Positions 23,957-33,816 of a stretch of DNA of 64,000 nucleotides are shown here, piece by piece (the stretch's first letter is position 1; every line of letters starts with the position of its first letter). The stretch covers positions 47,287,348 to 47,351,347 of the forward strand of contig OX344764.1 of NCBI GenBank assembly GCA_947034895.1, read 5' to 3'. This DNA is from Rhytidiadelphus loreus (lineage: Eukaryota > Streptophyta > Bryopsida > Hypnales > Hylocomiaceae). Below the pieces are notes generated by a model, which had not been told where the DNA came from, did not search any database, and was given only the letters and a program-made list of their open reading frames with translations. A program made the position numbers and the translations under genes.

Positions 23957-24455
23957 ATAGTGAAATTAGGTTGTCCCTCACTATTTTCTTGACATTTGAT
24001 ATTGTATAAATATTTTATTGTTCTTGTACATGAATGCACTTCTCTTTAATTAGGTATTTTGTAATTGGAACTCATAAACCTCCATATGTACAAATGAAAA
24101 TAGAAATATTTCTAGAAATATTTGTTGACTTTGATGGCTTGTAAAGTAATTTTCTCAAGATAAGGCAACCTAATTGATCGGGAAACCTAATTTCACTATT
24201 TAGTTATTTAGTATACACAAAATAGTGAAATTAGGTGGTGTTAATAATTGAATTGCCTTATCTCAATAAAGTTATTGTAGAAGCCATCAAAGTCAACAAA
24301 TATTTCTATAGATATTTCCAATTGTACAAATGGAAGTTTGTGAGTCCTAATCACAACAATACTTAATTCAAAAAAATTGCATTCTTGTACAATAACAATA
24401 AATATTTAATGTCAAATGTATAGAAATTAGTAAGGGGCAACCTAAATTCACCTTT
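23957..24455. mobile_element. Foldback MITE of about 500 bp
   Basis: The left part and the right part are imperfect inverted repeats along most of the length. Outer pairs are GTGAAATTAGGTTGTCCC / GGGGCAACCTAAATTCAC. Next come TGACATTTGATATT / AATATTTAATGTCA and then ATTTGTTGACTTTGATGGCT / AGCCATCAAAGTCAACAAAT. The centre (about 24190-24240) is itself palindromic, with AAATAGTGAAATTAGG repeats. No coding sequence is present. Confidence 0.7.
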
Positions 24456-25740
24456 TTTGTGTAGTTTGCATAGTAATATGCTTGTTAGCCTTGTCTACCA
24501 TAGTTACCTTATTAGGTCACACAATAGTGCTTCAAGATTGTTGTCATGAGTTTTTTTTAGTGAAAGAATGCTTTGATATTTGCTCAATTTACAACCCCTA
24601 GGAATGCTTTTCACCTACTTGTGCAAAATCAATCTTGCTTGTTTAGGATCAGACCTTCTCATTTTTTCGACATGCATTATGATCTTGTTTTGCAATTTTG
24701 GTAACATTTTGTTGCTAAAATGATCAATCTTGGAATCTCCTTCTATAATAGGCATCCAAACCCTTGTCCATTGCCTTTATGTGATTGTGAACAAGCCCAT
24801 TTTCATTCAAAGATTGGTGACCATGGACAAATTGCCACGTCATATTATATCTAGAACCTAACTAAATTCTCAAATTGCCTAAAGTGAGTTCTTAAAACTT
24901 AACAATATAGGACAAACAAAAGTTCACAATTGTTTTTAGAAGAACGAATTTATTGTGTGAATACAATGGCACAATAGTTCATATAGGAATAACTATCCAC
25001 CTTAAAATGCTTAAAAATAGGTTTGATACATTTTCAATATTTTTCCAACTCCCATTGAAAATTTGATACCAAAAATTCATTCATACAATGTTAGAACTAA
25101 AATAGACCAACATGGAAATGATAAACATTCAAAAATTGATGCTTGTATACACTAGTTTAGTCACTTTCAAATTAGTGCAATGCTAAAACATCTCAATGTC
25201 AATATGATGGAGTTTTGATACTATGTATTTGCAATTCTAGCATTTATATATACACACCTCTTCTTCAGAATACACCTAACTTTGTTCAAATTCTATGTCA
25301 ATAAAACACCATTATAACTTTAACAATAAGAAGAGAAAGAATAGTATGATCGTGAAGCTCTATCCTAGGTAAACAAGGTGTTAAAATATTAGTTTATTGA
25401 TAGTGGATAGTAGGGAAATTAAACAAAGAAATCATTGAATCAATGATACGTAAGTGAATTTTTTTTTTAAAATTAAAAAATTAAAAATTAAACCCTTATG
25501 TCTAACCAATTTGAAAGACAAGGGGTCCAACTAGTTGAACACCCTCCTACCAATCCCTAACTGTATTATGCAATGTGAATGAGATTGTAGATAGGATTTA
25601 GAAACTTAGATTTGAAAACCAAAGTATATGCAAGAGTCGATGCCATAGCCTCTATCTAAAGGACAAAGACAATAAATATGCTAATAAAATTAAATAAAAC
25701 ATCCTTCTTGTTTGTTGACACTCTTGTAATCTCTAACAAT
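24456..25740. other. No recognisable feature
   Basis: AT-rich sequence; no coding frame, RNA gene or repeat boundary that I can support. Confidence 0.5.
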
Positions 25741-25748
25741 TACAAGCC

Positions 25749-25768
25749 CTGAACCCTAAACCCTACAC
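25749..25768 (+). promoter_or_regulatory. Telo-box (AAACCCTA) upstream of TMA7
   Basis: The run CTGAACCCTAAACCCTACAC contains AAACCCTA about 310 bp upstream of the TMA7 start codon. Telo-boxes are common in promoters and first introns of plant ribosomal-protein and other translation genes, which fits this neighbour. The link is by family knowledge; nothing here proves binding. Confidence 0.5.
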
Positions 25769-26078
25769 AAGCCCTTCAATCCCGAGAAAAAGCATTGGAG
25801 TTTTTCTTGCACTAATCCGTATATTGAGGTGAAGGCCAACAAAAGTAAAAGTAAAAGTAAGTGTAGTACTGTGTAGGAGCGGCTCGAAGCGCCATCAGAA
25901 TCGACTTTTGTTAGCATTTCCATACTATTCAAGCAATCTCGTCAGTTGCGTTCTTTTTACGGCATCTGTAGACCTAAAATCCCTCTGTTGTCACTGACTC
26001 TTCCAGTTCTCTGAGGTTGCCAGTGTACTCATCCCGTGCTTGCGACTTCACTAGCAGCATCATCCCCATTTCACAGCC

Positions 26079-27384
26079 ATGTCGGGAAAGCAAGGTAAAT
26101 TTTACTTCAACACACAATTCTCTGAACGAAATTTCAAGGTCCAGAGTAGGAGATTTTTGGATCATGAATGTCTGTCGGCTTCTCCAGTTTTTTCAGGATT
26201 TGTGGCTGGTGTCTTCGCATCGCGAGGGTCGTTTGATTATTCTCTAATTTGTGAAGAATTTTCATGTTCATTTTGTAATTTGACTTGGAGTCTCGTCGCA
26301 AGTCTGTGATGCTGAAGGAATGGCTTAACTAGAATTTCTGTCGTTCTTCAATGTGTTTTACTTTTTTCAGTTGAGGATTTGCTTTGAAGTATCTTTTGCA
26401 ACTGTGTCCGAGTTTTGTGATTTTGTGAATTACTTTCTCTCGAGAATATTAGGGTTATGACTGGCGTTGTTCATTGAATGTGTGCTTCGCGGTGTGGAAA
26501 CCCTAGTATACGACAAGTGCTTTGTCCTTGGGAGGAAATTAGTAGTAGCGGCAGAATTTGTCGCGCGTCAGTTTGAATTGCTTGGTCTGCTTGTTTGCGT
26601 AGACTGTGGTATTAGGGTTCATGGATCGCGGGAGCTCCTCATTTATTTTATTCTTTATAGAGTCATTAGTAAGAATTTTCTCATGGATTATTGTTAACGT
26701 CATCTTGATGCAGGTGGAAAGCTTAAGCCCTTGAAGGCTCCGAAGGGCAAGGATAAAGAGTACGATGAGGTACAATTCCGTGACATCTGGTCGTGTGGAA
26801 ATCACTTTATACCAGATTGTAACCAATTTTCAAGCTGCCTGTAAGAGCTATCTAAGAGTCATTGAATGTATGCTTCCATCTGCTATTGCTTAATAATATT
26901 GATCATGGATTTCGGTAACACTGACATTATTATATATGTTTATAAATACAGACGGACCTTGCCAACCTTCAAAAGAAGAAAGAAGAGGAGAAGGTGAGAA
27001 CTGGAGTGCGATTTGAATCTCTACTTAACTGCGTGAATTTTTAGTGTTGTGGGTACCACATTAACTATTATTAGACTCCAGAACTTGCGTTCTTCATAAT
27101 CTCTCTGCTTTAATTTCTTTGAGCTTTGACTTCGTCTTGTTATTTTCCTACGTGAATGGAATATCTCATGTGGACAACATTTTCAGTTAAGTTTAGGTTT
27201 CAAAACTTGTTAAGAATAATCCTTTTTTTTAATCATAGGGAGGCGGCGATTTTGTTTTTCAGCTTGAATTTTGAATTTTTTTTTGGTCTTGTCTGTCCAG
27301 GCTTTGAAGGAACTGAAGACCAAGGCGGCTGGAAAGGGTGCTTTTGGTGGAGCTGGGTTGAAGAAGAGTGGGGGCAAGAAGTAG
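26079..27384 (+). CDS. TMA7: TMA7 (translation machinery-associated protein 7), four exons
   Basis: Exons are 26079-26094, 26714-26769, 26952-26993 and 27301-27384, all with GT-AG junctions (donors GTAAAT, GTACAA, GTGAGA; acceptors ending CAG, CAG, CAG). They encode 65 residues, the usual length for this family of about 64 aa. The product starts MSGKQGGKLKPLKAPKGKDK, continues through the lysine/glutamate helix ANLQKKKEEEKALKELK and ends GLKKSGGKK, all diagnostic of TMA7 (also called CCDC72). TMA7 associates with ribosomes and is broadly conserved in eukaryotes. The first exon codes for only five residues plus one base, so the first intron (619 bp) sits right behind the start codon, as in many plant housekeeping genes. 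The gene appears intact. Confidence 0.93.
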
Positions 27385-27948
27385 TACTCTGTAGTATATG
27401 AGATGCTTCAATATTGAACCTCTGGCATGGCGTGAAGTCCCAAGGACAAAATCCAGGTCACTGATGATCAACTCAGCGTCTGGAAGCAGTGTGATGGCAG
27501 GAAATATATCAGGATATTTTCTATGCAGATCTTTTGTTTTGTTTTAGCAGATCATCCTTCTTCCTTGAGAAAATGAATCTCAAAATCTATCAATTGTTTT
27601 TAAGGACTTTCTAAGCTTGTTTCCCTCTTATTTTGAGGTACTTGTAATTGTCTCTTTCATAATTCCTGTGTTGAGACTCCTACTCTTTCCTAGTATTATA
27701 TTTTGCCTATTTGTCTAGCATGTCGCAATGTATCATAACATTCTTGAACTCCAAGGGCTGGGTCCCTTGGCCTCTCATGCCTCCCATGCATTGCGGCCTC
27801 GTCTTATGAAAACTCTAAAATGAATCCTGCAAAAATTTCATCTAAAGTGCTATTGTAGGAGGGACACCCTTGCCTTCATGTTAAGAATGTTACGATAATT
27901 ATTTAAAACAATTTAAGATTCCGAAGTGTTAATAGAATGAATGATGTA

Positions 27949-28058
27949 AGTTTAACCAGCCCATTACCGCCACCTTCTCGCTTCCATTCCGTCCTCATGT
28001 ACCTCTTGTGTACATTTCCTCCATGATTACATGAGGGCGGTAATGGACTGGTTTACCT
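27949..28058. mobile_element. Small MITE (110 bp) with TA target duplication
   Basis: The inverted ends are AGTTTAACCAGCCCATTACC and GGTAATGGACTGGTTTACCT. TA flanks both sides (27947-27948 and 28059-28060). The equivalent place in duplication unit 2 (about 31660-31680, GATGTAAATGGTATG) lacks the element, so unit 2 is an empty site and the insertion post-dates the duplication. Confidence 0.75.
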
Positions 28059-28662
28059 TATATGGTAGTATCAGATTTTTGACATATGTGATATAAGACT
28101 TCAGCAAGGTTTGATGGAGGGAAAAAATACTTTTTCATCCATTTTCTCTTGGGGTGTGTGTGCTTGAACCTTTGGCAAAAAACCATTCTCTATCCTTGGC
28201 CATTGAGGCAAACGGACCAAACTCTCTGCACGAGTTGCTTACTCTCATTTGCGTACTATGATTTGTGAGGAGTTGTGGTGGCACTGCTTCCAGTGGTACT
28301 GCGATGACCAGTGCATTCGGTAAGTTTGCACGTACGCATCGGATCAGGAAGGGCGTTCTATCTTTTGCAAACGTTACAAAGGTGCATTGGGAACATCATT
28401 CTTTTGCAGTCTTTTAAAAATTCTCACCTGAGCACGACGGAGTCTTCGCACGAGTCTAGTTTCTAGCTTCAAAAGGAGAATACAAAATTGTGAACGGCGT
28501 CGATCTTCGTGAAGATAAGGTGTGCATTGACAAAAAGATAGCGAGCTGCCAACGTAGCAATCTCGAGGAGTGTTATGTAACTAAGAATTATTAACATTAT
28601 TCAAAATCGTTTAAAACCAAAAGTGCTCAAAAAAAGATGGAAGTTTGAACTGGTTAGCCCTT

Positions 28663-28773
28663 CAAAATGATCTTAAAATATGCCCTCGCGTGGTTCGTAT
28701 TTCCATGCACCCAAAATGATCTTAAAATACGAACCACGCGAATGCCCTCGCTTGGTTCGTATTTCCATGCACC
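28663..28773. repeat. Local direct plus inverted duplication
   Basis: CAAAATGATCTTAAAATA...CCATGCACC is present twice in direct order (28663-28711 and 28712-28773). The second copy carries an extra ACGAACCACGCG that is the exact complement of CGCGTGGTTCGT at 28687-28698. It looks like a template-switch or hairpin-mediated duplication, since unit 2 of the larger duplication lacks it. Confidence 0.75.
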
Positions 28774-28824
28774 CAAAATTGCACCCTACCTATAACTACC
28801 ATCATCACTCTGTACACATCTCCA

Positions 28825-29040
28825 AAACCAATATGCATGTATGTTGAAGAAACGATTTTAGAATCTCTACCAAAAAAAACTTTGACTCTTCATAACTTTT
28901 GCTTCCAGTATCCAAATGTTACATTCTTGGTGCATTGAAACCTCCTTTCACTTGCCAACAAGAAAATATGAAAATTTGACCAGTTTAATAATGGTAACTA
29001 GGCACAGTAGCAAAAAGTAGTGGTTTGGGGGTACCCCACC
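28825..29040 (+). repeat. Dispersed repeat E, copy 1 (inverted pair at 40.97-41.19 kb)
   Basis: The segment from CTCCAAAACCAATATG through TTGCCAACAAGAAAATATGA to GGTACCCCACC is present as reverse complement at 40970-41185. The two copies are roughly 75-80 percent alike by eye. No coding capacity or clear ends were seen. It lies between the duplicated upstream block and the thaumatin-like gene. Confidence 0.65.
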
Positions 29041-29320
29041 TTATGGCATTTCAAGTATGAAATTCACATATTCGGTACATAGTACCATGTGCCCGGATTG
29101 AACAGAGGGAATTCAAGTCGTGCTGACTGTGAGGTTGCGTCCATTGTTGACCTTCAGTTGTTGCAGACAACAATAATATCAATAATAATCACGCTTTTGA
29201 ACAAGTTGTCTGTATCTGAACAAAGTGTGCATCTCAAAAATGCATAAATATGTTCAAAATGAGCCATTGTAATCACAGGCTTGTTCTCTCCAGCAAGGGA
29301 GATCGTGCTGTTTCAACATC

Positions 29321-30918
29321 ATGACTCAGATATCCAGCTTTGCAATAGCCACTCTCACCGTGCTGTTGATGTTTTTGATTTTGAGCAGCTCTGTCAATGG
29401 TATGTCAATCATTCCATTATCCCCTTTCACAATTCAGTCACACTTTTATTCGGGTATTGGCATCTCAAGAGAGCTCTAGCAATGGGATCATACACAGGGA
29501 GATCACCTCTGGTTCCCCATATTGTCATTCTCTGCTTGTAGTAGTGTTTCGAACAGCGCCAATTTGTGCAAAAACAAGTGGGAAACTTCTGAAATTTCAG
29601 GAATTGAAGCAAGGATAATGTCTTTATAGATCTGAGTTCAATTGATTGTTGCATATATGATTGTGCAGGTACCTTGATCAACGTGCAAAACAAGTGCGGG
29701 CAGGTGCTGACAGCATGTGATGCAGCGGGCGGAGCTGATGGAGAAGGATTCATTCCAACCAGCTGTTACGTTCTGGGGGCCTTTGGAGGCTCTCGCCTGC
29801 GAGACTTTGGAAGCAAATGGACTGCGGGTTTGATTTGGGGATTTCCAGGCAGCAACACCGACCCCAGACTGGGCGACCAAGCCAAGACGGTGGCCAACAA
29901 AATGGAAATGACCACCAATGGTCCCGGTGGACAAGACTCGTACGACCTCAGCAACGTGGTAACTCGTCCTTCCTTCTTACATTAATCCATTCATTGTTTT
30001 CTCTGACTTTTTCACATTCAATTCTCGGCCGAATTTTCATTAGTTTTCCCGATGCACAACTTGCAGACGACCACTAATTCTTCATCAAGTAGTTAGAAAT
30101 CCATGCTGAATCTAAAAATTGTTGTTATATCAGCAGTAGATTACGACTTCTTTGTGAACCGGAACCTCACACAAGCTTTCTCTCATTTCAATCTCGAATC
30201 TCACAACAGAAATTAATGAGCATGCAGAATCCGTGTCTCACAATCACAACATGACACGGACAGCAATTGCAAACTATAAGGAACTCTGGGGTAAATGGAG
30301 CCTCTCCTTTAGAGAGGCACCATTGACTATGCAGGTGAACTTTGATTTAAACTTGACTGTGTGAAGTGTGAAAACGCTGATTTCTTTTGACATTTCGTTA
30401 TTAGCAATTGATTTTCAGCTTGAAACAAAACAAGCATATATTCGAAGTTTTAGAAGGCGCAAGTGTCTAGATAGATTGTAGTAGGGAATCGAAAGGCGTC
30501 CGCCCAAGTGAACGGAACCTCTCCCTTACCGTGTGGTGAATGGAGACTTTACATTAATTCAAAAGCATGCATGTCACTAATTTTATGTAATACATGATTG
30601 TATGCAATCTGCTGTGTGCAGGATGGGTACAATCTGCCCCTTCTGGTGAACCCCACAAGCGACGTGGACAGGTCGGGTTTTCACTGCGGGACGCCCATTT
30701 GCCAAATCCCCAACCTGAACCAAGTGTGCGGGAATCCTAACTTCTTTTCTGGGTTTCCAGCGTTCGGCTGCAAGAACGTGGACGGCGGAGGCTCGGTACC
30801 CACTCCGGGCACGCAGTTCTTCAAGAATCCCTGCATGTCGTCCTACTCCTTTTCCTCGGACAATGTTGTCTTCGGATGCGAGACGGGGACCAACTATGAA
30901 GTGGTCTTCTGTCCTTAA
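29321..30918 (+). CDS. Thaumatin-like protein (PR-5 family), three exons
   Basis: Exons are 29321-29399, 29669-29958 and 30622-30918, with GT-AG junctions (GTATGT...GTGCAG; GTAACT...TGTGCAG), giving 221 residues. Residues 1-27 are a signal peptide (MTQISSFAIATLTVLLMFLI...). The mature part begins TLINVQNKCGQ, includes KWTAGLIWGFPG and the family block YDLSNVDGYNLPLLVNP across the second junction, and ends in the classic VVFCP. I count ten cysteines in the mature part, fewer than the sixteen of large thaumatin-like proteins, although the length is that of a large one, so some disulphides of the standard fold must be missing. Family members are secreted, pathogenesis- or stress-related and sometimes bind beta-glucans. 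Its 3' UTR is copied from TMA7. A truncated second copy follows at 33.4 kb. Confidence 0.85.
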
Positions 30919-31136
30919 AACCCTAAACTCCAAAAGAGCAGTCGAGAACAGAGAGCGTGAAGTCCAAGCACAAAATCCAGGTCACTGATGATGATCAACT
31001 CAGTGTCTAGAAGCAGAGTGATGGCAGGAAATTTTATGAGTCTTGTACTTTCTATGTAGATCTCTTGTTTTGTTTTTAGCAAATCACTCTTCTTCCTTGG
31101 AGAAGATGAATCTCAAAAGCTATCAATTGTCTTTAA

Positions 31137-31349
31137 CCCTTAAACGTCGAGGAGGACATTTGGATGATAGGGAATCCTTGTAGTAGGATAGAAGTGCAAC
31201 TATTCATCCTTGGAATTTTGTTGTAAAAAGGGCGAGGTCTTCTATAGTACTTTGATTTCCAATGAATGCTTTTACTATTTCTAAAGCCCATGATTCACAC
31301 GGTAGTGAAAGGGATGATTTCCAAGGTCACCCCTTTGTCCTTTAAGGAT
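31137..31349. mobile_element. Tourist-like MITE, copy 2, with an empty site in unit 1
   Basis: The element runs from CCCTTAAACG to CCTTTAAGGAT and is flanked by TAA on both sides (31134-31136 and 31350-31352). Duplication unit 1 has the uninterrupted site at about 27595-27610 (TTGTTTTTAAGGACTTTC). This paired empty site defines both ends and a 3-bp TAA target duplication, characteristic of PIF/Harbinger elements. It has no coding capacity. Confidence 0.8.
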
Positions 31350-31757
31350 TAAGAACTTTCTAAACTTGTTTTCCTCTTATTTTGAAGTAATTGTAATTGA
31401 CTCTTTCAGAATTATTGTATTGAGATTCCTACCTCTTTTCCACATATTGTAGTTGTAGGCATGGTCATTGCAAGCATTCTTGAACTTCAGGGTCTGGGTT
31501 TCCGTTGCATCCCATGCATTTTGGCCTCCTCAAAAATGAATCCTGCGAAAAATTTCACCCCAGTGCTATAATTGGAGGAGGGACATGTTATGTTCATGTT
31601 CAACAATTTTATGATAACTCTCTAGAACAATTTGACATTCCTAAGTGTTGTAGAATTGAATGATGTAAATGGTATGTCAGATGTTTGCGGCAAATGTTTA
31701 GGGTTTGTTTCTTAGTTTTGAGTTGGACACCCTAATTCATACATAATGATAAACATT

Positions 31758-31975
31758 AAGGTAGGAAAACCATAAACAGTTCATGAACCTTAAATGGTTA
31801 GAATGTACATGCTCTCATCATTTCAAGGTATAAATGTAGCTCTAAAGTACATGTCTTATTTCTCAGAATCCAAAAAATAAGGCATGTACTTTAGAGCTAC
31901 ATTTATGCCTTGAAATGATAGGAGTATGTACATTCTTACCATTTAAGGTTCATGAACCATTTATGGTATTCCTAC
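31758..31975. mobile_element. Foldback MITE with GTAGGAATACCATAAA-type ends
   Basis: Nearly the whole element is one imperfect palindrome: CATGAACCTTAAATGGT near 31782 pairs with ACCATTTAAGGTTCATG near 31939, and TAAATGTAGCTCTAAAGTAC pairs with GTACTTTAGAGCTACATTTA. The centre is at about 31865. The ends resemble those of the 8970-11302 element. No target duplication is certain. Confidence 0.8.
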
Positions 31976-33816
31976 ATTATATTTCAACACATTTTACTAT
32001 TGTTCCCAAAGATCTCTCTTCATCTCTATATCAATCTCCCCAAAACTACATTCCATAATTATGTTAAAATTCTCAATTTGACACATGTAGTATCTAGTAT
32101 ACCTTCCTACAATAATCTTGACAAAATTCAAAAGAATTCACACGAATTTCTAACCAAAAAATGAGCACCAATAATTATGAGAAGATACATAACATGTTTC
32201 CAACTAGGGTCCCATTTGTTAGTGCAAGATAGGGTGACCTATTTTCATGAATGAGGGGAATATAAGCCGACAAAGCCTTCATTATTGTATGACGAATAAC
32301 ACATTGACACCTAATGAACTGATTGTTCAAAATAGGTCGTATTCCTTACACAAAAAGTTCTTGTCATGATTAACCCTGGAATGCCGCTACAGACGTTTTG
32401 TATCCTATGAATGACTTTGACAAAGTTTGATGGATGGAAAAGATAGTTTTTCATCCATTTTTTCTTTGAGGGAGTTGCTTGAACCCTCACAAAAGCCCAT
32501 TCTCTAACCTTGGGAACCACTGACCAAACTCTCTGCGTCTTTCCTTACAGTTCTGGGAACAATGGACCTCGCTGAATACTGTTACGTGGGTGCTTGCTCT
32601 CATTTGAATACTACAATTGAGTGCACTTCAGACTTTTTTTTCATTCTTCTTGAGCAAATGAAATAAAATTCATTGCCCAGTGCCCCAAACTTTTCGCAAC
32701 TGGAACCATGATTTGTGAGGAGTTGTGGTCAGAAAGGGCGTTCTATCTTTTGAAAACGTTACAAAGGTGCAGTGGGGACATCATTCTTTTAGTGTACATT
32801 GTGTCACTTTTATAGTCTTTCAAAATTAAAATTCTCACCTGAACACGAGTCTTCGCATGAGTCTAGATTCTTACTTCAAAAGGAGAAGACATAACGTAGT
32901 AATTGTGAATGGGGTGAACCTTCACTAAGGTGTCCATTGACAATAGCGAGCTGCCAACGTAGCAACCTCGAGTCTGAGTGACATGTAACATAAAATAATC
33001 ATCATTATTCAGAAAAGTTTTAAACCAAAAGTGCTCAAAAAAAGATTGAAGTTTGAACTGAAATGCCCTTGAATGTCTTTCCCTCCAAGATTGATTTTAA
33101 AATATACTTTGTGAGGTTCCGTCCATTGTTGGCCTTCAGAATACATACACTGTGAGTTTCAATATACACTGGACTGTGAGGTTGCGTCCGTTGTTGGCCT
33201 TCAGTTGTTGCAGACAACAATTTAATATCAGCAATGATCACACTTTCGAGCGAGTTGTCTGTATCAGAACAAAGTGTGCATCCCCAACTGCTTAAATATG
33301 TTCAAAATGAGTCATAATTATTGTAATCACACGAGATCATTCCAATTTTCCAGTTCATTCCTAGTTCGTCCTCTCTAGATATTGCTATTTCAACATCATG
33401 ACTCAGATATCCAGCTTTGCAATGGACACTCTCACAGTGCTATCGATGCTTTATATTCTGAGCAGCTCTGTTGATGGTAAGACAATCATCGGCCACTAGA
33501 CCCTTTCATGTTGAGATGGAATTTGACTTCTCTTCAAAAGATTGGCGATGCATTAGACTTATCGAACGCAAGCAGATTCTTTCACTGACTCCTCCCATGT
33601 GGTAAAATCGATCAGCATTTCCGATGCCGATCTCACAGAGCGACTTGCAACATTAATTCCATTGACCCAACAGGGGAAGTCTATGCATTTCCCTCGTAAA
33701 CACAGAGAGGATTCAATCAAATGAATGTATTCCCCTGATATCTGACACGAAATTCGTATTTTTTTTTCTTTGGATTTCCAGGCTGCAACACCGATCGATC
33801 CCCGGGACTGGGCGAC

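Larger units (their letters stand above)
27431..30957 (+). repeat. Tandem segmental duplication, unit 1 (TMA7 3' UTR through thaumatin-like gene)
   Basis: Unit 1 starts about 50 bp after the TMA7 stop codon at CGTGAAGTCC. Unit 2 starts about 40 bp after the thaumatin-like stop codon with the same sequence (about 30957). Matches run in order: the 3' UTR (ACAAAATCCAGGTCACTGAT), the 27880-27950 / 31590-31670 block, 28080-28240 / 32400-32530, 28620-28660 / 33010-33060, and the first exon of the thaumatin-like gene (29321-29399 / 33398-33476). The duplication put a copy of the TMA7 3' UTR directly behind the thaumatin-like gene. Confidence 0.85.
30957..33480 (+). repeat. Tandem segmental duplication, unit 2
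   Basis: This is the second copy of the TMA7 3' UTR to thaumatin-like block, continuing into the pseudogene at 33398. It has its own later changes: a Tourist-like MITE at 31137-31349, a foldback at about 31758-31975, roughly 400 bp of unmatched DNA at 31980-32380, and a small tandem copy of TGTGAGGTT(C/G)CGTCC...GGCCTTCAG at 33108-33205. It contains no complete gene. Confidence 0.8.

Noticed and set aside
31673..31977. Target duplication ATT for the 31.8-kb foldback
   Set aside because: ATT occurs on both sides, but the inverted ends do not align symmetrically with it, so the duplication is not claimed.
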